Shown here: piece after piece, positions 1 through 11,307 of the stretch
How the letters are laid out: each line of letters begins with the position of its first letter
Numbering within the stretch: the stretch's first letter is position 1
Assembly: GCA_947683425.1 (NCBI GenBank)
Contig: CANTUQ010000037.1
Location: 5,224,501 to 5,288,500, forward strand
Length of the DNA: 64,000 nt
DNA from: Excoecaria cochinchinensis
Lineage: Eukaryota; Streptophyta; Magnoliopsida; Malpighiales; Euphorbiaceae
Direction of reading: 5' to 3'
Made by a program: the position numbers and the translations under genes
The notes under the pieces: generated by a model
The model's input: the letters and a program-made list of their open reading frames with translations, nothing else
Told to the model about the DNA's origin: nothing
Databases searched by the model: none

Positions 1-861
1 TTCTTTTCTTTTCCTTTTCCTAAAGTTTCTGCTGTCCACTTGCTTTGCCCTTTCCTTGTTCTTCTTTCTTGATCGGTTTTGAGTGATTCATTTGGACTGG
101 TTTGAAGAGATTTGGTAAAGAAGGTAAGTGACTTGATTTGCTAGCATGGTCTTCTATTTCTATGTACCTATTTCTGTTTTGATTAAAAGTAAAAAAAATA
201 GAGTGATTCAAGTGTTTTGTGTAATTTTGGTTTAAGCTACGGTCAAGAGAGTGGATAAAGGCAAGGAGAAGGTCGGGATCGAGTAGAGAGCACAAGATCG
301 AGCTTCCTAGAGGTAGGGATCGCGTGTGAATCTATTTTGACTGCCTGTAATGAGCTCACGATATATGTATACATGTTTACAATCATGTTTTGAATCATGG
401 TGTATGAGTTTTGGTTGTGTTAAATGGTTTTCATATGGTTTTGTGTGTAAAAAGTGATTTTAGAGAAATTCTGTTTGGGTTTCATTAGACCTTTGAATAT
501 AGTTTTTGTCATAAGTCGCGTTACAGAGCTTCAATTGTGTTGAATCAAATTTCATCTGAAAGCTAAGATCCATAGATAAAAATGTCTAAGAGGGAGCTAG
601 AGCTAATTCTGGGCCTATGATTCTCGAAACGGTTAAAGACCGTAGCATCCCTGTTTGGGTCGGGTGACTTGAACATTATAGATTGTTTAGATCATAACTC
701 CAGTTTTAGAGGTCCAATTGACTTGCAAATTGTCCCATTTGAAAGTTAACATCCTAGGAAAGATTTGTTAAGAAGGAAGTTTTGCCTAAAAATGTCGTTT
801 TGATATCCGTTTAGCCTGAACCAAATTGATGTGGTTGGGATTTTGTCTGGATCTCTGTGGC

Positions 862-976
862 TCTGTCACGAGTAGTGACGACCGTGACGAGTCGTGACAG
901 TAGGCCTCTGTCACGAGTAGTGACGACCGTCACGAGTCGTGACAGTAGGCTAGGCACCTGTCACGAGTAGTGACAA
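862..976. repeat. Tandem near-palindromes in the LTR
   Basis: Two copies of a roughly 39-bp unit start at 862 and 907 and a partial copy starts at 958. Each full copy begins CTGTCACGA and ends TCGTGACAG, so it can fold back on itself with a few mismatches. The unit is CpG-rich in an AT-rich LTR. Confidence 0.85.
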
Positions 977-1748
977 CCTCCACCTCTCTATTTTGACCAT
1001 TTTATGTGTTTTTCTTCCCGAATTGAACCCGTATTGCACCCGAACTTCAAGGTAAGTTCCTATAATATGTCCAACTCATATTTAACCCTATCAAATGAGC
1101 ATATGAATGTTCCCAATTGACATTATATGTAAATAATAGTATGATATAAGAGCTTATGAGTGGAATTTAAATGTTACATGCTTTTAGTTGTTGAACATGA
1201 TTAATAATGACTGTATATGACTAAATGCATCTAAAGTTGATGAGTGCACTTGAATTATAGTTGATGAGTTGTTATGGAGCCTGATTACCGTTATAGTGGA
1301 TAGATAAGCATGCTTATAAAGGGCTAGAGTGCAGCTGCTACATGTTGGCCTTAATTGTGCCCAGAGTTCGGAATATCTCGTATATTCCATAGAGTTTGAG
1401 TTAATTCTCCACATGTAAGATACTGTAAACAGTATCCAGAGTTACCCGTATCCACCATGAAAGGAATTCAGGCTTGTCTTATTAATGTTGTGTAGTGAAT
1501 TTGAGACGATTAAAAGTATTGCTCTGAATAAATGTCATAGCACACGAGAGTAATGTTTAAATACATGAAAGATCTATATAGAAGTACATGATTACATGTA
1601 TGTGAATACATGGTGATTGCTATATTTGATTATATGCCCTGTATAAGTGTGTAAAAGTTATATGCATGAGATATTTGATTGTGTTATATGAAATGTGTGA
1701 TCTATGTGTGACTTCGGAACGAAGTCCTTTGTATTATTTTCATCCCCA

Positions 1749-1766
1749 CTAAGCGTTATCGCTTAG
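1749..1766 (+). other. Conserved LTR stem-loop
   Basis: CTAAGCG-TTAT-CGCTTAG gives a perfect 7-bp stem, followed by CACGG and then a stretch leading to the LTR end. An almost identical hairpin is at 63033-63051, and relatives are at 51967-51989 and 58037-58057 in the minus-strand chromovirus LTRs. Conservation across diverged LTRs suggests a role in the transcript, for example 3'-end formation; that role is inferred. Confidence 0.6.
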
Positions 1767-2164
1767 CACGGATGTTTATTTTCGTGTAGGTACAGATTCA
1801 GAACAGTGAGAGCATGCATCTGCAGGTCAAGGCCACTAGGAGTTTTTGTTACATCTTTTTGTATAAGTTAGATATAGAGTTTTTACATTTTGAGTAACAT
1901 CATTATGCACATAGGAAGTATAGTATAGTTGATATGTAAAAGTTAACTGTTATACATATGTATACCGAAAATGAATATGTAACAAGTATAAAGTTTTTGT
2001 ATTATGTACAGTTTATATATATGTTATAAGAGCTCTTTTTGTTTGGCCCATTTTATTATTACCTTTTAATATTAATGTTTCCGCTACGATATATGTATAT
2101 GTGTTTACGTATGTGCCGCGTGACGCCCCGATATTCCTTACCGGGAATATGGGGGTGTGACATA

Positions 2165-3440
2165 AGGTCAAGGAGGAAATCCGACAGCAGATTGAAGCCA
2201 AGTTCCTTGTTGAAGTGCAGTATCCTACATGGTTGGCAAATGTGGTTCCTGTAGCAAAGAAGAACGGAAAAGTCAGGGTGTGTGTGGATTATCGAGATCT
2301 AAACAAGGCCTGCCCTAAAGATGATTTTCCACTACCCCATATTGATATGTTGATAGACAGTGCCGCCAATTGCGCGATGTACAGCTTTGGAGATGGTTAT
2401 GTGGGCTACAACCAGATCCTGAACAAAATAGCTGACCAGGTTAAGACCGCTTTCATCACGGAATGGGGGACCTACGCCTACCGAGTCATGCCTTTCGGCC
2501 TGAAGAATGCAGGGGCCACATACCAGAGGATGGCGACCAAGATCTTAAGCGACCTGATCCACAAAGAAGTGGAAGTGTACGTCGATGACATGATGGTCAA
2601 ATCAGCCACCCGAGAGGGACACTTTGAAGCTCTGGAAAAGTTCTTCACCAGGATTGACAAGTATAATCTGCGGCTTAACCCCAAGAAGTGCATTTTCGGA
2701 GTGACTTCAGGAAAGCTATTGGGATATGTCGTCAGTCAGAGGGGAATAGAAATTGACCCGGACAAGGTGAAGGCCATCAGAGAGATGCCCAAAAGAGAAG
2801 GATGTAAGGAGTTTCCTAGGCAAGCTGCAGTATGTCAGCCGATTTATTGCCATGCTCACTTCAATATGCGAGCCTATTTTTAAGCTACTTAGAAAAAATC
2901 AGCCTGTGGTCTGGAACGAAGACTGCCAGAAAGCCTTTGATAGCATCAGGGAATACCTGTTGAATCCACCAGTGCTAAGGCCGCCGCAGCCGATCAAACC
3001 GCTTATCTTGTATCTGGCAGTAGAGGACAGTTCTGTGGGCGCCATAATGGCTCAAGAGGATGAATTTGGGGTAGAATTCGCAATCTATTACCTCAGCAAG
3101 AAGTTCCTGGCTTATGAAATTAAATATGCCGAAGTAGAGAAGATCTGCCTTGCAGTGATTTGAGCGTCAAAGAAATTGAGGCATTACTTCCACTCATACA
3201 AAGTCCAGGCAGTGGCCAAGCAGAACCCGTTAAGATATTTGCAGGAAGCACCGTCTTTGCTTGGTAAGATGGGGAGGTGGCTGCTCTTGCTGCAGGAGTT
3301 TGATGTGCAATACATCACTCGCAAAACTATCGAAGGCGAGCCATAGCCGAATTTCTTGCTGAGCATCCTATTTAAGGAGACACTCCCGAGTTCACCTTTC
3401 CATATGAGAGCATAGCCGCGATTTTTGTCCAAGGATGGCA
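2165..3440 (+). pseudogene. TAT pol: reverse transcriptase and Ty3-type RNase H, broken
   Basis: The frame opens directly at the LTR junction and contains RT motifs CVDYRDLNKA, MPFGLKNAGATYQR and the catalytic YVDDMMV, followed by KLLGYVVSQRGIE, all typical of the TAT/Ogre group of Ty3/gypsy. A one-base insertion near 2814 shifts the frame. The Ty3-type RNase H region follows (about 2930-3340), with a TGA at 3161 where a Trp is expected and a further frameshift near 3340. The N-terminal part of RT and all of gag and protease are missing. The catalytic RT motif is intact but the gene cannot make a full protein. Confidence 0.88.
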
Positions 3441-3441
3441 G

Positions 3442-4194
3442 TTGCACTTCGACGGGGCAGTGAATAACAGAGGGGCCGGAGTGGGAATCATCTTGACGAC
3501 CCCAGACAACGAGAAACTTCCCCTAGCCAAGAAACTGAGATACAAAGCAACCAACAATGAAGCTGAATATGAAGCATGCACTTTCGGGTTGGAAGCTTTA
3601 GCGGCATTGGGGGCAAAGAATATAAAAGTCTTTGGTGACTCATCTTTAGTGATTAATCAAATCCAAGGGGAATGGGCTGTAAAAGAAGAGCGGCTGGTAC
3701 CCTATGTTGAATATCTGAAAGAGGTATGTGGGCAGTTTGAGACCTGCACTTTCCACTTCGTGCCGAGAGATAAAAATCATCTAGCTGATGCGTTGGCAAC
3801 CTTAGTGTCAATGTGGGATAACCCTGAAGGAGTGGCTATGAAGCCAGTACTGATTTCGAGTTTTGAGAAGCCCAGCTTCGAGATTAGGCCTATGAGGGAA
3901 GTAGAAGTGGCGGACGGAAAACCATGGTACTTCGACATCATGAATTACTTGGAAAATAATAAATTTCCAGAGGAAGCCACTGAGAAGGACCAGAGGATGA
4001 TCCGGAAGCTATCTGCTCAGTTCATATCCTTAGAACGGGTGTTGTATAAAAGACAGTCAGACGGGATTCAACTCAGGTGCTTGAACGAAAAAGAAGCCCG
4101 TAAGGTGATGGAGGAAACCCATGCAGGTGTCTGCGGGGCCCACATAAACGGTTTGACCTTGGCTAAGAAGATTATGAGACAAGGCTTTTATTAG
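3442..4194 (+). pseudogene. TAT pol: second (archaeal-type) RNase H and integrase zinc region
   Basis: This open stretch of 250 codons starts with HFDGAVNN, continues with NNEAEYEAC, VFGDSSLV and RDKNHLADALA, and so carries the D-E-D-D set of a second RNase H. A dual RNase H is a hallmark of the TAT lineage. The C-terminal part (ETHAGVCGAHINGLTLAKK) leads into the HHCC zinc-binding region of integrase. A single TAG at 4192, where Trp is expected, separates it from the integrase core in the same frame. The methionine at 3442 is not a true start: this is an interior part of the polyprotein. Confidence 0.88.
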
Positions 4195-5169
4195 CTTACG
4201 ATAGACAATGACTGCTCAAAATATGTTAAGCAATGCCAGTTGTGCCAGCAATACGCAGACTTGAGGCACCTGCCAGTATCAGAGCTACATAGCCTAACAT
4301 CACCTTGGCCTTTCGCTGCTTGGGGGATAGATATCATTGGAGAGATTCGCCCTACGGCATCCAATGGGCACAGATACATCATAGTCGCAATTGACTATTT
4401 TACCAAATGGGTAGAGGCGGAATCCTTCAAGAAGTTTGACGCAAGGGATATGGCCAAGTTCATAGAGAGAAATCTGATCTGTAGATATGGCCTCCCTCAT
4501 CACATAGTGTCTGACAATGGGGTGCAGTTCATGGGAGAAACCAGGAAGCTCCTCGAGAAGTATGGTGTCGAGCATCATAAATCCTCTCCCTACCGACCAC
4601 AAGCGAATGGAGCAGTAGAGGCCGCGAATAAGAATATGAAGAAGATCCTGTCTAAGATGGTCCAAACCTACAAAGACTGGGCTGAAAAGTTACCCTTCGC
4701 CCTGTGGGGATATAGAACAACGGTAAGGACGTCTACAGGCGCTACACCATTTTCCTTGGTATACGGAACGGAAGCAGTATTGCCAGTGGAGATAGAACTC
4801 AAATCACTGAGGGTGGTCATGGAAGCCCAAGTTCCGGAGGCCGAATGGGCGCGGCAGAGGCTACAGCACTTGAACTTACTGGATGAGAGTAGACTGAAAG
4901 CCTATTATCATAACCAGATTTACCAGAAGAGATTGGCAAGGACTTTCGAAAAGAAGGTGAGAAAGCACCCGGTGAAAGAAGGGGACTTGGTGTTCAAGCA
5001 GATGAGGCCAGGCATACCAGATATCAGAGGGAAATTCAGACCGACCTGGGAAGGGCCTTATATCCTTAAGAAACTGCTGTCCAAAGGAGCTGCAATCTTG
5101 TCGGATAGTGATGGGAACGAATTCAAGGAGCCGATCAACGTCGACAGACTCAAAAGGTTCCATGGCTAA
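4195..5169 (+). pseudogene. TAT pol: integrase
   Basis: The rest of the HHCC zinc finger (KYVKQCQLCQQYA) precedes the integrase core, with its first Asp in WGIDIIGEI, the second in VSDNGVQFMG and the Glu in NGAVEAANK. The catalytic triad is therefore intact and the 309 codons from 4240 are uninterrupted. The C-terminal region contains GDLVFKQM and KFRPTWEGPY, the usual Ty3/gypsy integrase tail; I see no chromodomain, as expected for TAT. It ends with TAA at 5167-5169. This would be the last part of the polyprotein. Confidence 0.9.
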
Positions 5170-5556
5170 AGACCAAAATAAAAAGAAGAGAATAAAATGG
5201 CCTGCAGGTCGAAAACCGAAAAAAGGCGGCTGTGCTAAAATTGGGCGCCTCGATAGGGTGAAAACCGAAAAAAGGTATCCTGTGCAAAAATTAGAGGCAT
5301 GAGAGAAAATGTCCGATCGTGAAAACTCGAGAGGGCCGATTGGTAATAGGAGTTGATGCTGGTAAAATTTGGTTCCTTGTATTAACAGCGCGTAAGCAGC
5401 TGAGTAAATGCCAAAACTGATCATGTATGCTGAAATTATATGGGAATGTGCACAAATTCGTGAAATAAAATGAATATTATTCTTTTCATTATGTCATTTC
5501 TCAGTTCTGCATTAAAAAGAAATGTAGCACCAAAAGAAATACATATGTAAGCTAAG
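5170..5556 (+). repeat. Post-pol spacer with short tandem repeat
   Basis: After the pol stop, GAAAACCGAAAAAAGG occurs at about 5213 and again at about 5262, each followed by a similar TGTGC-AAAATT-G segment, giving two copies of a repeat of about 50 bp. The rest is non-coding and leads to the 3' end of the antisense gene. Confidence 0.65.
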
Positions 5557-6973
5557 CTAAGTCCTGCTGCTGCTCTCGCCGACCAGATGCTTGAGCCCTC
5601 GAGTCCTGTTATCAGATGCTGGACTAAGGATCCACTTCTTGTACTCGTTAGTCGAAGACACAGAATGATTGCCGAACTTCGGGATAACAGTCTTCACTGG
5701 TAGTTTGCCCCACAGCTCATGATACTGAGAAGAAAACGCGGCCGAGAGAGCTCCTACCCGGAAAGATAAGGGAACCCTCACTACGTCCTGGGTCATCCCG
5801 AGCTGATGCGTACATCGAGAGGTGATGCAGAAGGTGGGTCGACGGAGCCCACAGAGGGGAACACACCCCGATGGCCCATCAATGACCATATGAGACAGTG
5901 GGAGCCAGGCAGATGTAAAACTGATGTCGTCATCTGACAGCTCGCCAAATCTGGTAATGCCCTCACCAGTAGTGCCACACCCATGTAGTAGTCGACGCGG
6001 AAGAAAGTGGCTCGGCGAGTACTGTGGGGTAACTCGAGGAGGTGGCTCAGACAGCATCCTCAGTTTCTCTTGCAGCCAAATCTAAAAATAAAAAATAAAA
6101 AATAAAACAAAAAAAAAGAAAGAAGAGAAGAAAAAGAAGAAAGAAAAAAAAAGCCGCTGGAGTAAGTAGGGTTTACTTCAGGCAAAAATAAGGCATAGGG
6201 TTGTGTGAAAATCCGAAAGGACGCACCTCCCGCTAAGAAAAGCTAGTGTGAAAATCCATAAGGGACGCACTACCTTAAGAATAATGACGTACCTGGAGCA
6301 ATAAGGGGCTGCCGGTGAAGGTTGTAGTGGATCCAGAGCTCACGGCGTCCAAGCCCAGAATGGTTTCAGCCAGAACGAGTGGTAAGGGTGATAATCCCAG
6401 ATGAAAGTCGTTCAGGACTCCGAACAGGCAAACATCACCTGTCAAACCCCCTGGAACAATAGTGAGGAAGTTCACCATGCAAAAAAAGAATATGATGCTT
6501 ACCCGGTAGGTGGGGATGTCAGTGAACTGATCCAGAGCCTCGATCAGTGGCCCCAGAGCAAAGGAAGAGCCCGGAGGGATCAGACGAGCGGCCTCAGAAG
6601 AAGGTATGCCAAGAGCCATAGCTGTATCTCGAGTCTAAAATAGGCCACAGTGGGGGACGCAAGGCAGAGCGCTAGGAGGGAACCAGGCTCCAAGAATGGT
6701 AGCTAACTCTTCAGGCAAAGGGCACAGTTCCTGGTAGGTGAACCGGAAGACGTGAAACCGGGGGATCCAGAAATGGGTCGCCGCCAGAAGGAGGTTCTGA
6801 TCGACTTTGACCCGGCAAAGATATTTCAGCCCAGACAGAGAGGAAAGGGCGCCTTCTCCCCAAGTGTGTTTGTCATCTAAGATACGGTGCATCCTTTGGG
6901 CTAGAGGAGAAGACATGCTGAGCAATATGAAAGGCTCAAGATGTTGGAAAATGAAGAGACACAAGAGGAGCAA
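5557..6973 (-). pseudogene. Antisense extra gene of TAT element, plant-mobile-domain-like
   Basis: On the minus strand, 6973-6293 is one frame interrupted only by a TAG at 6635-6637. It ends at a GTACGT donor (6292), and a phase-0 acceptor (AG at 6068-6067) joins it to 6066-5557, giving about 397 codons over two exons. The first part contains ATHFWIPRFHVFRF and ELCPLPEELATILG, which resembles the plant mobile domain/DUF7745 proteins encoded antisense between pol and the 3' LTR in some TAT elements. A GTAAGC at 6502 could mark another short intron, but the frame is open without it. Its start faces the divergent promoter region at 7001-7187. Its role is unknown. Apart from the single stop it looks well preserved. 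Confidence 0.65.
6067..6292 (-). other. Predicted intron of the antisense gene
   Basis: Read on the minus strand, it starts GTACGT and ends in AG after a long pyrimidine tract, which appears as the purine run at 6108-6152 on the plus strand. The flanking exons join in phase 0. It also holds a duplicated GTGTGAAAATCC segment at about 6203 and 6247 (plus strand). Confidence 0.6.
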
Positions 6974-7000
6974 AAATTTTGTTAGAATTTATAGGGAAGT

Positions 7001-7187
7001 GTCACCGACGGCCTACCCGTCTCTCCAGAGAGACGGCCTGCCCGTCGGAATAGTTCCACCTGGCAGATGCATACGTCAGCATTGCATTCATCACGCGCAT
7101 TAACTCGCATTTATTGCATGACATATGGCCTGCCCGTCAGTCGCTCCTACAGGTGCCCAGACCGTCGGTCACGAAATTCTATATAAG
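7001..7187. promoter_or_regulatory. Divergent internal promoter region of TAT element
   Basis: This region lies between the start of the antisense gene (6973) and the sense gene. It contains GACGGCCTACCCGTC (7008), GACGGCCTGCCCGTCGG (7032) and ACCGTCGGTCAC (about 7161), close to the GACGCCCGTCGG motif reiterated in the 3' LTR (21640-22510). A TATATAAG box stands at 7180-7187, followed by a pyrimidine-rich stretch typical of plant core promoters. Transcription would start near 7210 towards the sense gene. The promoter activity is inferred. Confidence 0.55.
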
Positions 7188-7380
7188 GGCGAGTGACAGA
7201 CGGTGTAAACGATGCTGTCCCTTTCATTTCCTCTCTTAAACGGTTTTTTTAGCCTTTTTTAGCGTTTTTTCAAGCATTTCTTCTTCTTTTTTCGCGATTT
7301 CTTCATAGTTTCGCATTCTCTACTCATCGGGTGCTTGGATATTTATATTTCTTCAGTTTCTACACTTCTCGCGACTACAA

Positions 7381-8100
7381 GTAAGTAAATAACTACTTTT
7401 TTTGAATTTTAATCAATTTATTTCTTCATTTCTTCTTCTTTTAACTTTAGAAATGATTAGAAAGTTTTAGATGCCTTAGGAATTTAGGGAGAATGCTGCC
7501 CACTTTTTTCCTTTATTTTTCTTGCAATTAAATCTGAACCTTTGCATGATCACATAGAAATAGAATTTTTCTATAACTTCGGTGCCTTAGAAATTAGACC
7601 TTTCTAGCACACTTTTCTGTGCATATATTTACTTTTGAGGCTTGAGGCCATTGTTTTGTGTTGTTGGGGACACACTCTTGCCGGGGTGCGTCCCATTTAC
7701 ATGCATATATTATTGTTGAGGCCTGAGACCTATTTTGATGCCTTTTTATGCAGGAGGTTGGGCATACCCTTGCCGAGGTGCTGCCCAAATTTTTATTATT
7801 TTATTCTGAAAATGAATATTTTGTGTGTAATGCACGCCTTGGGGCCTAGAAAGTCCATTTTTATTCGCTTCAAATTTTTTCCATGCTAATTGCATGTTAT
7901 TTTTGCTTTGATATGTGCGAGGCATGTTGGGCAACTCCCTTTAATGGGACGTCCGCCCTTTTCATGTACTATCAGTTTTCTATCTAGTTCTCGGGCCGCC
8001 ATTGCCCTGGTGAGGCCTAAATGGGCCTTCACCTTGAAAATAAGTCTAATAATACTTGTTTTGTCAAATTTTCGCCATCTAATTTTTTTCTCCTTTGCAG
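7381..8100 (+). other. Predicted 5'-UTR intron of the TAT sense gene
   Basis: A consensus donor GTAAGT begins at 7381 (after CTACAA), and a strong acceptor TTTTTTTCTCCTTTGCAG ends at 8100, one base before the ATG at 8102. The 720-nt interval is T-rich and has no convincing coding frame. It includes loosely repeated segments around 7634-7780 (CTTTTGAGGCTTGAGGCC-like). Together with the TATA box at 7180 it gives a plausible independent transcription unit. Confidence 0.65.
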
Positions 8101-8315
8101 GATGCCTCCCAGACGTAGAGCACCGCAGGCCCAGCCCGAAATCGTAGTTCCGGGTTGGATGGATGCTGAGTCGGCTCAGAGGTATAGAGCATTAGCTCAG
8201 GTAGAGCTTCGGGCCAGCTGTTTCGTGTCCCAGCCATTTCTAGACGCCCTAGGGATGGCCCCAGAGTTTGATTTGCTTGTCGAGGGTGCTGGGTGGACAG
8301 AGTTTCTTGAGCCCT

Positions 8316-9930
8316 TGATAAGTTGCAATTATATTAATATTTTAGATTAATTCTTGGCATAATTATGTGTTTTATTTATTTAATTTTAATAATAATTAAT
8401 TAGTTTTTGTGTTTTTATTAATTTATAATGTTTTTATAATTTTTAATAAGTTTTGGGATGTTTTCAGGTGTTTTATTTTAATCCGGAGCTAAATTGGAGG
8501 TTTGGGGCTGATATTAGAAGAAATTGTGGAAAAAGGGCAATTTTAGCCAAAAGCACAGCCGTGCTCTTCAATAGCACAGCTGTGCTTTTGAAGGGACCGC
8601 GCAGCGCACAACGTGAAATTAAGCGACACAGTCGTGCAATCTCGCAAGGCACAGCTGTGTCACGCAAAAGAGGCACGCGCAGATGAGGAACGACGACGCA
8701 AATCTCGCCCTTCTCGCCCAGGAGCACAGCTGTGCTTCAGTGAGAAGCACAGCTGTGCTTCGCCTTTTTCCGCCAGCAAACGCGCAACCCTAGCACAGCA
8801 CAGCTGTGCTTCTCAAAGCACAGCTGTGCTTTTCTTCAGACAATTAAAAGAACGCCGCTGCATTCTAAAAAAAGAGATAGAGGATAGTTTTTAGTTTGTA
8901 TTTTCTTATTCTTTCCTTTAGGCAGTAGACTTAGGTTTATTTTTCTTTAATTTCTAGCAACAATTTATTTTATTTTCATGTTTTAATTTTCCTTTTAAAT
9001 TATGTTTAGCTTAGATTTAATTTTGAATTGCAATTTCCTTCTTAAATAATTTAGATTAATTTAGTTTAAATCTAGATTTTAGGGATTCAAGTGGATTCCA
9101 AGGTTGAAGAACAAGAACTTCAAGATCTATTTTCTCTCTCATCAAGGGTGTATTCTAAACTCTAATTTTCATCTTTTATGGTTATATTCTTGATGTTAGA
9201 GTAGTTAATCATGCTTGGGAGTTCTTGAATCGTATTTGTATTTTGGATATTTGGATTTAATAAATATTTTCATGTTTTCTTTTATTCCTCTTGTTATATA
9301 TTGTTTTGCAATTATAATGATGATTGGAGCTAAATCCGAAAATTATTGTTTGTGCAAATGCTCTGTTCTTTTAATATTGACATTTATCTTTCCAGCTTAA
9401 TCCAGGGATATGGTAGGTTGGTTTGTGGGTGTTGATGTTATTAGATTAAGAATAGTGAGGAATAAATAGGTTTGAGATAACTTAATCCAGGGATGGTAGG
9501 TTGTCTTAGATCTAGGATTTGGTAACCCGCACTTAAGCTAATTAATAGACTTAATCCAGGGATATGGTAGGTTTATTAATTAGAATAGCTTAATCCATGG
9601 ATATGGTAGGCTTGGGTTCAGTTGGGTTGTCCAGAATTTCATGTTATATTGTTTTACCAATTTTCAGTTACATTTATGAGGATAGAATTTCCTAAGCATT
9701 TAATTTCATCCTTGAGTAATTTCTTGATGACCAATTTTATATTTAAGTGTTAATTTATTTTCTTGCTTAGCTTAGTTTTCTCCACCAAACAAATTGGGGA
9801 CATCTCAAATTCACTCATCTATAGATATTTAACTGGACAATCCTTTTTCCCTTGGGTACGATAACTCGGGGTCCTAAATATACCCCACTTTATTACTTGT
9901 CGATTCGGTACACTTGCCGAGGACCCGTCA
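8316..9930 (+). repeat. 5' LTR of Athila-like element
   Basis: Its 1615 bp run from TGATAAGTTG to GACCCGTCA, with terminal TGA/TCA inverted repeats. The central part carries the AGCACAGCTGTGCT palindrome array. The distal part has four copies of CTTAATCCA(G/T)GGATATGGTAGG-like segments at about 9396, 9480, 9550 and 9590. Short frames inside are conserved between the LTRs only because the LTRs are identical. Confidence 0.93.
8551..8831. repeat. Palindrome array AGCACAGCTGTGCT in 5' LTR
   Basis: Five perfect copies of AGCACAGCTGTGCT and three degenerate ones (AGCACAGCCGTGCTC, GACACAGTCGTGCAA, GGCACAGCTGTGTCA) occur within 280 bp. The core CAGCTG is an E-box, and the 14-mer is self-complementary. 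The array sits in the only GC-rich part of the LTR and recurs in the internal region at 11308-11535. Confidence 0.9.
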
Positions 9931-9936
9931 AGTTTT

Positions 9937-9953
9937 TGGCACCGTTGCCGGGG
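9937..9953 (+). other. Primer-binding site, tRNA-Asp type
   Basis: TGGCACCGTTGCCGGGG lies six bases after the 5' LTR. It differs by one base from the TGGCGCCGTTGCCGGGG of Athila elements, which is complementary to the 3' end of tRNA-Asp. Confidence 0.85.
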
Positions 9954-10066
9954 ATAACAGTGTTGTTTGTTTTATATCTTTAGTTGAGTTAGTTTGAGGT
10001 TTTTATTTTTCTTTTTATTTTAATTTGGTGTTTATTTTTGCAGGAAAATTTTGAGACATTTTCAAA

Positions 10067-10873
10067 ATGATGCAAGATAGTGATCAAGATTATGAGTTGT
10101 TCCTTTTGCGAGAACAAGTGAATGATATGATGAGGGAGATGCAAGAGTTACGACAAATGTATTCAACTTCACCAGTCACCTATTCACCGTCTTTTGAAGA
10201 TCTTCACTCTTCATGTGTATCACAAGAGTATCACTTTGCCCATATCGAACGTCTTTCAAACTACAATTATTGTAGAGAGAGGGAATACCAAGCAGAAAGG
10301 AGAGAGTTGCAGGCTACAATCAACTATCGAGAGGAGAGGATCAAGGCTCAAGGGGATTTATTAAAGAGTCAAGCATTGGAGATCCAAAATTTGGAATCCA
10401 AGTTAGAAATTTTAATTGTCTCTCCGAGTGATCAAAAAGATGGTGGTGAATTGAGTCATGCACCTATAGAGATTAATGAGAATATTGAAATTTTTGAGGA
10501 TGGGTTGCATGAAGAAGAAAAGGAGCCAATTATTGTTGAAGAAAAATCTTGTGTTTCGTTGGAAACTAATTTCAATTTTTCTATGCAGGATAATGCACCA
10601 AGGGAGCAAGAGTTGAATGATTCTCAAATGGAAACACTGAATTCAGTCCATTTGAAGGATTTATTTAGGCTTGAGGAGCCGGTAGAGTTCGTGTATAGTG
10701 AACCCAAGGTGGAGTCATACTTCATCGAAGACATGGAATTTCCCACCTTGGTAGCTTTCGATGATTTTCTCCTACTGATGGGGGAAAATGAAGAGCAAAA
10801 ACTGGAAAGACCATTATTTGGTTCACAAGCTCGTCCACCCGAGAGTGAAATGAGTCGAGCTGGGACTCAATAA
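10067..10873 (+). CDS. Uncharacterised 268-aa coiled-coil protein in gag position
   Basis: This is an intact frame from ATG 10067 to TAA 10871-10873, beginning 114 bases after the primer-binding site, where gag is normally found. Residues about 10-110 are rich in Glu, Arg, Gln and Leu with coiled-coil spacing (LLREQVNDMMREMQELRQM; AERRELQATINYREERIK). The second half is acidic (DGLHEEEKEPIIVEE; LEEPVEFVYSEPKVE). I see no CCHC zinc knuckle and none of the usual Ty3 gag core motifs, so it is either a rudimentary gag or a new protein. Its position suggests a role in packaging, but that is inference. It has no obvious counterpart elsewhere in the window. Confidence 0.6.
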   Translation: MMQDSDQDYELFLLREQVNDMMREMQELRQMYSTSPVTYSPSFEDLHSSCVSQEYHFAHIERLSNYNYCREREYQAERRELQATINYREERIKAQGDLLKSQALEIQNLESKLEILIVSPSDQKDGGELSHAPIEINENIEIFEDGLHEEEKEPIIVEEKSCVSLETNFNFSMQDNAPREQELNDSQMETLNSVHLKDLFRLEEPVEFVYSEPKVESYFIEDMEFPTLVAFDDFLLLMGENEEQKLERPLFGSQARPPESEMSRAGTQ

Positions 10874-10987
10874 ACCAGAACTTATATTTTTCTTAACCCT
10901 TCCTATTTAATTTTCTGTGTTTATGTTTTAATTTTTAATTACTAGTTGTTTGTATTTGTATTTTTATTTTTTCTTAAAAAAAAATAA

Positions 10988-11032
<45 letters not shown>

Positions 11033-11307
11033 ATAAAGTATTCTATAAAAAAAAATAATAATAATAATAATAAAATAAAATTATTATATATATTTTTATA
11101 AAATAATATTCCTTAAATTTTTAGTGTGTTAGAATGTTAATTTGTTATTTTTAATGTTTAATTTGTTGGATTTAATTTGTGTTATTTGGTTTTGATTTGT
11201 TTCATTGTTTTGGAAATTAATAGTTGAGAAGGAAGAAAATTTCAATTGAGGAGCAAGAAGCCAAGAAGTGCAAATTGGGACAAGGAGGGCAGTAGCATCA
11301 GGTATAG
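10874..11307 (+). other. Non-coding spacer with (AT)n and (AAT)n tracts
   Basis: Between the first frame and the internal palindrome cluster lie an (AT)n run at about 10991-11028 and an A/AAT-rich stretch at 11047-11075. No gene is visible. Confidence 0.7.

Larger units (their letters stand above)
1..2162 (+). mobile_element. Chromovirus-type LTR (3' part), 3' or solo LTR
   Basis: The segment ends in GGGGGTGTGACA at 2162. Immediately afterwards the frame of a TAT pol gene begins, with no primer-binding site, so this is a 3' LTR or a solo LTR; its left end lies outside the window. The same kind of end and the same CTAAGCG stem-loop about 400 bp upstream occur in the LTR at 61151-63465, and the minus-strand chromovirus at 51471-60513 has related LTR termini. 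It contains a GTAAGT donor-like site at about 124 and a palindromic tandem repeat at 862-976. Reading frames inside it look like chance. The assignment to chromoviruses rests on LTR resemblance only. Confidence 0.7.

Noticed and set aside
4300..5424. Minus-strand frames opposite integrase
   Set aside because: They are shadows of the well-supported plus-strand integrase with its D-D-E motifs.
8453..8894. Short open frames in the Athila-like LTR, repeated at 16944-17385
   Set aside because: They are identical because the LTRs are identical. They overlap on both strands over the palindrome array and have no coding character.
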